A stretch of DNA of 29,442 nt from a virus: the IMG/VR virus record IMGVR_UViG_3300006919_000285, positions 1 through 29,442 of that record. The stretch is one strand, 5' to 3'. Every line of letters begins with the position of its first letter. Position 1 is the stretch's first letter. The translations under genes and the position numbers were made by a program. This document shows positions 1 to 6,638 of the stretch, piece after piece. The notes beneath the pieces are model-generated. The model did no database searches and had not been told where the DNA came from. It saw nothing but the letters and a program-made list of their open reading frames with translations.

Positions 1-177
1 ATAACCAAATTTATTGATGTGAGAATAACCAGTCACTCCACCGTTGGCAATGGGAATGTTTGAGGCTGAACCCGCAGTGTTGAGAATGTTACCATCTTTA
101 TCAGCAATCATTACTGCTTCAAATAGTGTGGTGCCGTTTGCTAGGTAACTCTGACTATTTTTGTTCCACTGTGCCAT
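1..177 (-). CDS. Partial virion-like protein of unknown function (N-terminal 59 residues)
   Basis: An open frame starts at the ATG at 175-177 and runs off the left edge without a stop, so only the first 59 residues are visible. It begins MAQWNKNSQSYL and continues through TTLFEAVMIADKDGNI and a Gly/Ala/Ser-rich stretch. The protein has no signal peptide and no membrane segment. The opening resembles short N-terminal modules I associate with structural proteins of T4-like marine phages, but this is recall and not a search result. It is the last visible gene of the minus-strand late operon, directly after the EF-hand membrane protein and separated from it by only 3 bases. A virion or fibre-associated role is an inference from context. 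Confidence 0.6.
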   Translation of the reverse strand, partial: MAQWNKNSQSYLANGTTLFEAVMIADKDGNILNTAGSASNIPIANGGVTGYSHINKFGY

Positions 178-180
178 GTT

Positions 181-519
181 TTAATCCTTTTTCTTGTTCC
201 CTACCGCATCAGCTGCAAAGAATGCAGAGACTAATACGGCAATAGATGCAAAGTATGTGGGTGCAATGTCTGCAATTAACTCTGCACCTTTATCCAATCC
301 GAACAGAGACGTACAAAAAATACCGAAAGGATATACTAAGAGACCAATCAAAGAAAACCATGCCATCTTACGTATAGCATCACGTTGTGCGTCTTGGTCT
401 TCCAATTCTTTCCTTTTAAATTCTAAATGCATATCCCATTCTTCTTTTGAGATATGTCCATCACCATTTGCATCGATTTGTTTTGCTACTTCAGAATCAA
501 GTGTGTGTTCGTCTGACAT
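181..519 (-). CDS. EF-hand protein with two membrane helices (holin candidate)
   Basis: This 112-residue protein has a canonical EF-hand loop at residues 16-27, with Asp16, Asn18, Asp20, Ser24 and Glu27 in the calcium-ligand positions. A charged helical stretch follows (about 30-50), then two hydrophobic segments at about 53-73 and 85-104, and a short Lys-rich tail (GNKKKD). The start is supported by GAGG seven bases upstream of the ATG. It lies two genes after the T4-type lysozyme on the same strand. A small two-helix membrane protein in that position is the best holin candidate in the window. The N-terminal calcium-binding motif is unusual for a holin. The sequence shows the motif and the helices. 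The lysis role is inference, and another membrane function is possible. Confidence 0.65.
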   Translation of the reverse strand: MSDEHTLDSEVAKQIDANGDGHISKEEWDMHLEFKRKELEDQDAQRDAIRKMAWFSLIGLLVYPFGIFCTSLFGLDKGAELIADIAPTYFASIAVLVSAFFAADAVGNKKKD

Positions 520-521
520 GT

Positions 522-728
522 TTATTCCTCTGGTTTGTTTAACTTTAAGATATCAGCCTTTTCAGTTTCAATTACAGAGAGTATAAGGTTAGTCAAGTCA
601 ATTTCTTTTTTGAGGAACCACATTTTCTTTTCTAGTTCCTCAAGTTGTTGCTGATAGTATTCTAACTCCTTTTCTTTTCGGAGTTTTTGTTCGATAACAT
701 CACTTATAAGTAATATCTTATCATTCAT
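522..728 (-). CDS. Small coiled-coil protein, unknown function
   Basis: This is a 68-residue soluble protein, rich in Lys, Glu, Leu and Gln. Heptad-like hydrophobic spacing runs from about residue 8 to 55, including EKELEYYQQQLEELEKKMW, and suggests one long coiled coil or helical hairpin. There is no signal peptide and no membrane segment. It sits between the lysozyme (its ATG immediately follows the lysozyme stop) and the EF-hand membrane protein, so it is almost certainly co-translated with the lysis genes. I do not recognise a named family. A regulator or accessory of lysis, or a small structural chaperone, would fit, but neither is shown by the sequence. Confidence 0.7.
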   Translation of the reverse strand: MNDKILLISDVIEQKLRKEKELEYYQQQLEELEKKMWFLKKEIDLTNLILSVIETEKADILKLNKPEE

Positions 729-1175
729 TTATACTTTTTCTAATCTCACCATCAAACGTTCAGCACGATTGGTCACTTGTTTGTGCCATCGTGAATCACG
801 TCCCTCAACTGCCGCTTCTGCCCAGTCACCTGCTTCGAGTGCAGTGTTGAATTTTTTGAACTGTGACAAACGAGGGCGGCCCATGTTGAACATCATATTA
901 ACAACTACCTGTTGCACTTCTTCGGGAAATCCTTCGAAGGTGTCTTCACCGTAAAGTACATGACATTCTGAGATAGAAGTGTCGAGGTCTTTCTCGAAAC
1001 ATTCCCATACTCGTTCTTTCGAGACTGGCGTTCCGAATTCTTGTCCCCATTCCGCATCATTCTCAGTAATAAGGTGACCAACACCAAAAGTGTGAAGTCC
1101 GAGATGGTCTGCATATACCTCGTATACCACCCCCTCATCTACCTTTAGTGTTTCGAATACTGCTTTTCTGTCCAT
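729..1175 (-). CDS. e: T4-type lysozyme (glycoside hydrolase family 24 muramidase)
   Basis: This 148-residue enzyme should cleave the MurNAc-GlcNAc bond of peptidoglycan. It aligns with T4 lysozyme: the catalytic triad is present as Glu14 (in KVDEG), Asp23 (YADHLG) and Thr29 (HTFGVGHLIT), at the T4 Glu11/Asp20/Thr26 spacing. The later VVVNMMFNMGR and SRWHKQVTNRAERL segments match the family's C-terminal lobe. It has no signal peptide, so export would need a holin, for which the EF-hand membrane protein two genes downstream is the candidate. An AAGGA ribosome site lies 8-9 bases before the ATG, inside the end of gp51. The hub protein gp5 in this window lacks the lysozyme domain it carries in T4, so this is the only visible muramidase. 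It could be an endolysin, a virion enzyme or both. Confidence 0.92.
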   Translation of the reverse strand: MDRKAVFETLKVDEGVVYEVYADHLGLHTFGVGHLITENDAEWGQEFGTPVSKERVWECFEKDLDTSISECHVLYGEDTFEGFPEEVQQVVVNMMFNMGRPRLSQFKKFNTALEAGDWAEAAVEGRDSRWHKQVTNRAERLMVRLEKV

Positions 1176-1177
1176 AT

Positions 1178-1354
1178 CTATTTCCTTTTGTGACGTTCTT
1201 TCTCTTCTTCTAGATAATTCATTAGTAATGTCAAATAAATTTCTCTTTCCCAGGGTATCATATTATCAAGTTCAGTTAAACTATATTTATGATGTTGCAT
1301 TAATTGAAAATTTGTGTTGTAGTAATTAAACAACGATTCGTGGGAAAGAGCCAC
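1178..1354 (-). CDS. 51: gp51-like baseplate hub assembly protein (tiny; GTG start or -1 frameshift product)
   Basis: This is a short frame missed by length cut-offs. From the GTG at 1352-1354 it encodes 58 residues, and from the first ATG (1298-1300) only 40. The core KYSLTELDNMIPWEREIY, followed by LLMNYLEEEKER, is a motif I recall from gp51 proteins of marine T4-like phages, which are much shorter than T4 gp51. The gene follows gp26 and precedes lysozyme, as expected for hub-assembly genes. Neither start has a well-placed ribosome site: GAGGGG lies 18 bases before the GTG, and nothing precedes the ATG. The frame is instead open in -1 relative to gp26 across its T8 tract, so it may be translated mainly as a 293-residue gp26-gp51 fusion. 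A TAGTG stop/start overlap (also used at 8476) is the alternative. Confidence 0.7.
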   Translation of the reverse strand: MALSHESLFNYYNTNFQLMQHHKYSLTELDNMIPWEREIYLTLLMNYLEEEKERHKRK

Positions 1355-1378
1355 TAAAAAAAATTTTGTATTCCCCTC
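1340..1378 (-). promoter_or_regulatory. Candidate -1 programmed ribosomal frameshift site at the end of gp26
   Basis: Read on the minus strand, the last sense codons of gp26 are CAA AAT TTT TTT before TAG. The heptamer T_TTT_TTT (1357-1363) fits the X_XXY_YYZ slip pattern in the gp26 frame. A Shine-Dalgarno-like GAGGGG (1373-1378) lies 9 bases before it, similar to the stimulator spacing of dnaX. A small hairpin follows at once: GTGG (1351-1354) pairs with CCAC (1340-1343) around a 7-base loop. A one-base slip back bypasses the stop and enters the gp51 frame through TTA GTG GCT. The arrangement is seen in the sequence. Actual frameshifting is inferred. Confidence 0.55.
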
Positions 1379-2058
1379 AGTACTTTACTTTGATTTGTTT
1401 GACAATTGGTACACTGAAAGTTTGATGTTATGGTCAAACTGGGTGCATCATCAAAAAAACTACCAAGTTTCCCTAACTGTTCAAAGGTTAGACTCTCAAC
1501 AAATTCATCCAAATCTTCAGAGTCCACTTCTGAACAATGATAGACGTTGTTCTCATCAAAAATCATAACCATCGAAGATTTGAGTATTTCGAATAATTGT
1601 TGAGATGCATCGAGGTTTGTTATACTAGATAAAGTTTTTAAAGATGGTAAATCTAATTTTACACCAACACTATCGGATATCATTACATTGTTATCTTCTG
1701 GTAAACTACCTTCAACTTCGGCCGATTCTAAATTCAATTCTACTTTGTTGGATGTTTTACAACTGTCATTTTCACATGTTATCATTACAGACGCAGTTTC
1801 ACCGATTGATACTGACCGAACTTTTAAGAATAACCACTCCATATCAACTGAACAAAGTTTATTTGGTTCTACTTTGTTATCTGTAACAGACCTCAATAGT
1901 TGTTTGACGGATTCAACTATTTGTTCATTATCTTCACTTTCTTGTGCAATAACTAATATTTTTTGTTCTTTCACTAAGAATGGTCTGTACTCAACCGTTT
2001 CTTTATTAACAGGTAAAACTGTTTTGTATTTTGGTGCGGTTTGAATTGGTAACGCCAT
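1354..2058 (-). CDS. 26: gp26-like baseplate hub assembly protein / tail assembly chaperone
   Basis: This 234-residue protein has the features of the T4 gp26 family as found in marine phages: an N-terminal YRPFLVKEQKILVIAQESED block (residues 24-43), a central helical region, and paired cysteines C95/C100 and C216/C219 (CTNC) that could form a zinc ribbon. It ends with GIQNFF. T4 gp26 has 208 residues and acts in assembling the central hub. A GAGG ribosome site 8 bases before the ATG supports the start. It sits between the gp54-like gene and gp51. The last codons form a T8 slippery run overlapping the gp51 frame, so the gene may encode both gp26 and a longer fusion, by analogy with lambda gpG/gpGT. 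That analogy is inference. Confidence 0.82.
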   Translation of the reverse strand: MALPIQTAPKYKTVLPVNKETVEYRPFLVKEQKILVIAQESEDNEQIVESVKQLLRSVTDNKVEPNKLCSVDMEWLFLKVRSVSIGETASVMITCENDSCKTSNKVELNLESAEVEGSLPEDNNVMISDSVGVKLDLPSLKTLSSITNLDASQQLFEILKSSMVMIFDENNVYHCSEVDSEDLDEFVESLTFEQLGKLGSFFDDAPSLTITSNFQCTNCQTNQSKVLRGIQNFF

Positions 2059-2075
2059 TATATATCCTCATAATT

Positions 2076-2801
2076 TTATGGTAGACCCAATCTACCCAAT
2101 ATTGACCTTGCAGAGTCAATTTTAGTCCCTGCACTTCTAACTGTCTCTCTTAACGAACCACCATCACCACCAAGTCTATCGACTACCGAAGCGACATCAC
2201 CCGCAACATCAAGTACTTGTCTTCCAGTATTCAGTTGTGAATCTAAGACTGATGGTTCTGGTAAGTCGTTATACTTAGTGGTGTAATACCTAAAGGCAAA
2301 TTGCACTTCTTGTTGCAAAATGATATCAGTACTATCATAGTCAAGTTGTTGTGCTGCGATAGTAACAGGAAATGCATCGTGTAAAATGGTTGTATGAGAA
2401 ACACTACCATCACTTCTTAAATGATTTACATGTACTTGACCAACGTATTCGTTTTGATAAGAAAACTTTGGTTTGTATGTTGCGTCATTACCTTCTGATA
2501 CACTACCGTAGATGAAATTGAACCACGATTCAAACACTTGTTTTTCTGCAAATGAATTATCACACATGAAACTAAATGATGCAGTTGCATCGTATGCAAC
2601 TTGTTGTGGCATTGTATCAACTACACCGTAAGTTGAAAATGGTGTTGTTTCTAAAGTTTTTCCAGGCATGATTGCGGATTTGCATAAAATTGCATCCACA
2701 GATATACCCAAAGGCGGGCAGAAAAAATATGTAGAAAATTTGTTTGGCCTTGCTGCATTACCTATTCTTGATTTTATTCTATCTACACTTAGTTCTGACA
2801 T
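2076..2801 (-). CDS. 54: Tail-tube-fold protein, probably gp54 baseplate tail-tube initiator
   Basis: This 241-residue protein carries the pattern of the T4 gp19/gp54 tail-tube fold: FSTYFFCPPLG near residue 22, an AIMPGKTLETTPFSTYG segment (43-59), YDATASFSFMCD, FESWFNFIYG, and LHDAFPVTIAAQQLDY before VQFAFRYYTTKY. After about residue 180 the tail is Gly/Asp/Ser-rich and probably flexible or helical. In T4, gp54 sits on the gp48 cap and starts tail-tube polymerisation. gp48 is present across the divergent promoter. The placement beside gp26 and gp51 favours gp54 over the major tube protein gp19, but the choice rests on context. The start ATG overlaps the stop of the upstream gene (TAATG), so translation is coupled. 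Confidence 0.72.
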   Translation of the reverse strand: MSELSVDRIKSRIGNAARPNKFSTYFFCPPLGISVDAILCKSAIMPGKTLETTPFSTYGVVDTMPQQVAYDATASFSFMCDNSFAEKQVFESWFNFIYGSVSEGNDATYKPKFSYQNEYVGQVHVNHLRSDGSVSHTTILHDAFPVTIAAQQLDYDSTDIILQQEVQFAFRYYTTKYNDLPEPSVLDSQLNTGRQVLDVAGDVASVVDRLGGDGGSLRETVRSAGTKIDSARSILGRLGLP

Positions 2802-3376
2802 TAGAATTTTTTCCTACTATTTGCATATACAGTATTTGCGTTTATATTGAATCGAGATGATGGTAACATTGAAACCATATCCCAATGTTTTAATGGCACT
2901 TCAAAAACTCTACTTTCTATATGTGTGTTTAGATATCTTTTTAAACAAGGTTTCATGAATCTATACCTAGATTGTTTTATCAACATGTCGTAGGAGATTC
3001 TCAATTTCATAAGTCTTTCATTTGAACTTTCTTCATTCATCAATAACTCATATAAATTACTAAGAAGAACTACTCTATATCTCGGAGCTATGTAATGTAA
3101 GTTCATCCCAAGGAATCCATCAGAATATATTTCCATGGGTATAACTAGAGGAAACCTATCCCAATATGGTAAAGTTTCTTGATATTTTGCATCGTAGAAG
3201 AACATGTACATCTTCCCTACAAATATCTTTGTTACAACTTCCCCCTCTCTTAATAACTTATCAGGTCTTTTTCTTATGTTTCTTAGTTCAATCCTGAACC
3301 AATTTAAAGCTTCTATACTTCTTTCTTCTATCTCAAACGGTTTCAAATCTGAAAGTTGTTGAAATAGTTGTGCCAT
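2801..3376 (-). CDS. Conserved T4-like marine phage protein, unknown function
   Basis: This 191-residue basic protein has no signal peptide. The central region contains MYMFFYDAKYQ, LPYWDRFPLVIPMEIYSDGF and GMNLHYIAPRYR (about residues 57-101), followed by a helical part with SRYRFMKPCLKRYL. I recall this pattern as a conserved protein of T4-like marine phages, encoded near tail genes, but cannot attach a firm function. A virion-assembly or DNA-end role has to be treated as a guess. The ATG is preceded by no clear ribosome site but by a perfect late promoter box 5 bases away, and the stop overlaps the next gene, gp54. It is therefore the first gene of a possible sub-operon with gp54, gp26, gp51 and the lysis genes. 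Confidence 0.75.
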   Translation of the reverse strand: MAQLFQQLSDLKPFEIEERSIEALNWFRIELRNIRKRPDKLLREGEVVTKIFVGKMYMFFYDAKYQETLPYWDRFPLVIPMEIYSDGFLGMNLHYIAPRYRVVLLSNLYELLMNEESSNERLMKLRISYDMLIKQSRYRFMKPCLKRYLNTHIESRVFEVPLKHWDMVSMLPSSRFNINANTVYANSRKKF

Positions 3377-4126
3377 TTATCTATTTATAGTCCATTTTAA
3401 AATATCGTTTTCTAAAATAGAAGTTTCTTCTGTCATATCTAAAAATATAGCGTTATCATCATCAGTCGGATTTTCTTTTTTCCATTCCACAGTGCCTCTT
3501 TTGATTAGTTCGTACAATTTTTTACCCGATGGTTCGAACTCTTGAGTAGAATATGAAATATGATTTTCTAGAATAAACCCTTCCATATAATTATTATGAT
3601 GTTTTTCAACAAATGCATAGAAGTTTGGATAATCTTTTTCGTTGTGACTCTTAAAAGTTTCATACCAATCATCATATTCCATTTCTCTACCTTCAGGTAC
3701 ATCTTCTGGTTTGCACCAAACAACAAAATCTAGGTCATAGAATTTGTTAAGTAACATCGCTTTCATCCTAGAACTACCGGGATGAAAATGCACACCTTTT
3801 TCTGTAGTTAGTTTTGCTGTTGGTGGTGTCCAGAATCCGTGGTCTCGTTTACATTCTTGATATAAAATCCAAAGTTTACCGATGTGCCATAGTCGATTGA
3901 AGTCAGTCTCTTCTACATTAAACGATGGCATATTTTTGAGAGAGTTTAATCCATACTTGAAATTATCTTTGGTGCCTTCATTAATGACATCCTTTATTTT
4001 TACACGAAGGGGTCTTTCTGGAACTTTAAGAAAAATATCTTTTAATTCATCTTTACCCACTGGGATGTATGTTTTTTTAGAGGTTAATTGATAACCCTTT
4101 AAAATTCTGCGTCTTTTTGATATCAT
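3377..4126 (-). CDS. Unknown protein, HPGxxR-motif paralogue A
   Basis: This 249-residue soluble protein has a very basic N-terminus (SKRRRILKGYQL). The middle region holds FNRLWHIGKLW (about 76-86), GFWTPPTAKL (97-106), HPGSSR (115-120), DFVVWCKPED and YDDWYETF. The same series of motifs in the same order occurs in the preceding gene (4123-4926), so the two look like diverged tandem copies. I do not recognise a family with known activity. The start overlaps the upstream stop as ATGA. The gene sits in a row with a CMP-sugar synthetase and a phosphatase, so a role in making or transferring a surface sugar is possible. A structural role is equally possible given the gp54 side of the operon. Confidence 0.7.
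   Translation of the reverse strand: MISKRRRILKGYQLTSKKTYIPVGKDELKDIFLKVPERPLRVKIKDVINEGTKDNFKYGLNSLKNMPSFNVEETDFNRLWHIGKLWILYQECKRDHGFWTPPTAKLTTEKGVHFHPGSSRMKAMLLNKFYDLDFVVWCKPEDVPEGREMEYDDWYETFKSHNEKDYPNFYAFVEKHHNNYMEGFILENHISYSTQEFEPSGKKLYELIKRGTVEWKKENPTDDDNAIFLDMTEETSILENDILKWTINR
3382..3389 (-). promoter_or_regulatory. T4-type late promoter box (TATAAATA)
   Basis: The minus strand reads TATAAATA, the exact T4 late consensus, followed by GATAA and the ATG of the 191-residue gene at 3376. It overlaps the last codons of the upstream gene. If the usual offset applies, transcription would start at or next to the ATG, giving an almost leaderless message. The 5-base spacing and similar spacer recur before gp25. 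Confidence 0.5.
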
Positions 4127-4926
4127 ATTATTTTAACATTGATTGATTTTGTTTTGATTTCTGTTACAGATGGATTAATACTTAGTAGAGGTAGTAAGTC
4201 ATGTTTTGTTATTTCTCTATCAACTTTTGATTCTATCACAAACCTTGAATTAGTATTCTCACTCAAGAGATGACTGATATCATCAGAACAACTACCAATA
4301 AAGTGTGGGGGTGTTTCACCCATCATGTTTGTCAGTTTGAATGCAAAATCCCACATATCCTTTCTTTCTTCTTCTACGTTTACTTCTATCATAGTATCAC
4401 AAATTCCATAATCTCTACATTTTTCAATAGGCCACAGATTGACCCATTCATCAAATGAAAGCACATCTGAATCACTATCTCCCACAGCATCCCAAAAAAC
4501 AATCTTTTCATCTAAACTATTTGTTGCGTAGTTTGCACAAAATCTATGTACTCCTGGGTGTAGTTTTATCTTTTTGCCTGAGTCTGGTCTGATGCAAGCC
4601 TGCATCGGGGAATATAGTCCTATTGTATTTTTTTGGTCTATCATCCATGACACTTTATTAGAATGAAACCATCTGTTTATCTTAGGGTTTTCTAAGTCTC
4701 TACTTTCAGAATTATAGAACTTGTATCGTTCTAATACTTGTAATACATAGTTAGTGCACATATCAATATCATTGAAATGCACTCTTTCTATTCTTGTTAA
4801 ATCCAGATAGTCACGAATAGTAATGAGTTTTGGTTTATAGTGTTCAGAAATCTTTGTAAACCAGTCATATAGATTGGTGTCAACAGATACATTTTTTTCA
4901 AAAAACAATCGGTTATTAACTGTCAT
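4123..4926 (-). CDS. Unknown protein, HPGxxR-motif paralogue B
   Basis: This 267-residue soluble protein has no signal peptide or membrane segment. It contains INRWFHSNKVSW (83-94), GLYSPMQACI (103-112), HPGVHR (123-128), KIVFWDAVGD (141-150) and SFDEWVNLW (157-165). These match, in order and spacing, the motifs in the next gene downstream (3377-4126). The part after about residue 170 differs from its neighbour. The histidine, arginine and tryptophan positions are the shared points and could be active or ligand-binding residues. The ATG lies 11 bases inside the end of the kdsB-like gene, so the two are translationally coupled. The function is unknown, and linkage to CMP-sugar synthesis suggests, without proving, a role in glycan modification. 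Confidence 0.7.
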   Translation of the reverse strand: MTVNNRLFFEKNVSVDTNLYDWFTKISEHYKPKLITIRDYLDLTRIERVHFNDIDMCTNYVLQVLERYKFYNSESRDLENPKINRWFHSNKVSWMIDQKNTIGLYSPMQACIRPDSGKKIKLHPGVHRFCANYATNSLDEKIVFWDAVGDSDSDVLSFDEWVNLWPIEKCRDYGICDTMIEVNVEEERKDMWDFAFKLTNMMGETPPHFIGSCSDDISHLLSENTNSRFVIESKVDREITKHDLLPLLSINPSVTEIKTKSINVKII

Positions 4927-5650
4927 TTCTTAGGAATTCTTCAGCTATTTTAATATCTTCTGGAGTATCAACAGAAATACTATCGTACACTTCTACGCAT
5001 TTAATCTTGAAACCATTGTCCAAGTATCTAATCATTTCTACGTTTTCTCTGATTTCATACTTCGACGGTTTTAGATTAAGAAAACATTCTAACATACCAC
5101 GACTGAACATATACAAACCGAGTTGTTTGTAATCTGATATTGGATGACGGGAATAGTGTCTAGCAAGATTATCTCTTCCAACCAGAGCTTTCACCACATT
5201 CATGTCAGTCAACTCTTTCTCGTCTCTGATTTTCGTATACGCATTAACAACACCATATCTATTGTCATATGCATCAATTAACATATCAATTGATTTTGGG
5301 TTGATTACAGGTTCATCACCCTGAATATTAACAAAAAAATCTGGTTGTTGTGGTCCTGAAAAATTTCTTCTAAATGATAGGCCGATTCTGTCTGTGCCAG
5401 TTCTAGTTTTGTCTGGTACCATCGAGCAATTGATATCTTCGTCCATACAATAACGCATGATACGTTCATCATCAGTCACTACAAAGGAGTGTGATAGGTA
5501 CTTGGATTTTTTGCATTGTTCGTATACCCGTTTAATCATAGGTACACCGTCAATTTTAGCCAAAGGTTTGCCTGGAAATCGTGTGGATTGATAACGTGCG
5601 GGTATTAAACCAACAACAGTTCTTTGTGATTCTGTATCGAATTTTTGCAT
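4916..5650 (-). CDS. kdsB: CMP-KDO synthetase-like cytidylyltransferase (KdsB family)
   Basis: This 244-residue enzyme should activate a 3-deoxy-manno-octulosonate-type sugar with CTP to give a CMP-sugar. Visible family motifs are IPARYQSTRFPGKPL (16-30), RTGTDR (83-88), NIQGDEP (108-114, including the metal-binding Asp region), ARHYSRHPI (163-171), LGLYMF (177-182) and VDTPED (227-232). The length matches KdsB (about 250). About twelve extra residues precede the core, and no better start codon lies nearer to it. The start is 46 bases inside the preceding HAD gene, an unusually long overlap. Bacterial KdsB serves lipopolysaccharide synthesis. In a phage late operon it probably supplies a CMP-sugar for modifying the host surface or a virion glycan. 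KDO versus a related 8- or 9-carbon acid cannot be decided. Confidence 0.85.
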   Translation of the reverse strand: MQKFDTESQRTVVGLIPARYQSTRFPGKPLAKIDGVPMIKRVYEQCKKSKYLSHSFVVTDDERIMRYCMDEDINCSMVPDKTRTGTDRIGLSFRRNFSGPQQPDFFVNIQGDEPVINPKSIDMLIDAYDNRYGVVNAYTKIRDEKELTDMNVVKALVGRDNLARHYSRHPISDYKQLGLYMFSRGMLECFLNLKPSKYEIRENVEMIRYLDNGFKIKCVEVYDSISVDTPEDIKIAEEFLRNDS

Positions 5651-6198
5651 TTTATATCACCATAACCCCATTCTGCATATATAAATTCTACACCGCAATT
5701 TTCTGCACATTGCATATCAACCATCATATCTCCAACATAAACGGTTTTTTCGGGTGTAGATTTACATTTTTCAATTGTGTATTCAAGTTGGTCACTGTGT
5801 GGTTTGCCTTTCATATTTTCTGAAGGACAGCACACATAATCAAACTTGGGGAAGAGTTTCAATACCATCTTTGTGCGGTCTTCTGATTTAGATGTCACAA
5901 TAGCCAACTTCGAACGGGTTTGTAGCATCAAAAGAGTTTCGCATATACCATTAAATGGTTTTATCAACTCCATATTAGTTTTACTAGTTTTGTCGTATAT
6001 TTTTTTTATAGATTTATGATTTTTAGATATACCCAAATCCATCAAGATTACTTCAAAAGGTTTTCCGATATGTTTGAAGTACTCCTCAAAAGGTATATCA
6101 ATACCCTTTCTTTCCATAACAGTTGTCCATGATGTTTTCATGTTTTGTTTCGAATCAACCAAAACACCATCTAAATCAAATACAATCAACTCTTTCAT
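5605..6198 (-). CDS. HAD-superfamily phosphatase (subfamily IA-like)
   Basis: All four HAD motifs are visible in this 197-residue protein: FDLDGVLVDS (nucleophile Asp8 and Asp10), VTSKSEDR (Thr102/Ser103), GKP (Lys132) and VGDMMVDM (Asp157, Asp161). Residues 15-85 form a helical cap of the C1 type, as in phosphoglycolate phosphatase. Its substrate cannot be read from the sequence. It overlaps the CMP-KDO synthetase-like gene by 46 bases, which suggests it dephosphorylates the sugar acid that KdsB then activates. The classical enzyme for that step, KdsC, is a capless HAD, so this would be a functional analogue. It follows gp4 through an ATGA overlap. A general nucleotide or sugar phosphatase is the alternative. 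Confidence 0.85.
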   Translation of the reverse strand: MKELIVFDLDGVLVDSKQNMKTSWTTVMERKGIDIPFEEYFKHIGKPFEVILMDLGISKNHKSIKKIYDKTSKTNMELIKPFNGICETLLMLQTRSKLAIVTSKSEDRTKMVLKLFPKFDYVCCPSENMKGKPHSDQLEYTIEKCKSTPEKTVYVGDMMVDMQCAENCGVEFIYAEWGYGDIKCKNSIQNHKELLLV

Positions 6199-6638
6199 TT
6201 CTTACCCGGCACCAACTCATCTTCAGTGAGTATTCTAAATTTGTACTTTCTGTCCCTACAAAACGTTTCAGCCGCTCTAAACTTTGCAACATTAACATGG
6301 TATGTCTTTAGTTCATTAAGATAACGTCTTGTTTTCCTTTTTTGTTCTTTTGGGGGAGACAGTTGTTTTTTAGGTTTAACTTCAATTATCTCTCTTACAG
6401 TTTTCTTATCGCTGGTAACATACTTAATATAAAAATCGGGAAAGTATCTATGCACTTTTCCATCTACGGGTGAAATGTACGGTATGATGATTTCTTCTGA
6501 ATTCCATTCTATTATCGATGGGTTTTCATCACAATATACCATAAAACGTCTTTCCCACAAAGACCTAAATATTATATTTGTTGGGTCACCTTTGTATTTT
6601 TTATAGTTTATCGGCCGAAACTTTCCTGAGTATGCCAT
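6195..6638 (-). CDS. 4: gp4 head completion nuclease-like protein
   Basis: This 147-residue protein matches T4 gp4 (gp50/65 head completion) in length and pattern: MAYSGKFRPINYKKYKGDP at the start, then SLWERRF, IIEWNSEEIIIPY, HRYFPDFYI and EIIEVKPK. The conserved Glu29, Asp68 and Glu86-x-Lys88 fit a TnsA-like PD-(D/E)xK nuclease fold. In T4 it acts on the filled head before tail joining. The ATG at 6636-6638 is preferred because family members begin at this MAYSGK motif. An in-frame TTG three codons upstream (6645-6647) is the alternative. It is the first gene of the minus-strand operon, divergent from gp48, and its stop overlaps the HAD start as ATGA. Confidence 0.88.
   Translation of the reverse strand: MAYSGKFRPINYKKYKGDPTNIIFRSLWERRFMVYCDENPSIIEWNSEEIIIPYISPVDGKVHRYFPDFYIKYVTSDKKTVREIIEVKPKKQLSPPKEQKRKTRRYLNELKTYHVNVAKFRAAETFCRDRKYKFRILTEDELVPGKK

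Noticed and set aside
194-586. 130-residue plus-strand frame over the EF-hand and coiled-coil genes
   Set aside because: It is antisense to two genes with good motifs and start signals, and its composition is that of a mirror frame.
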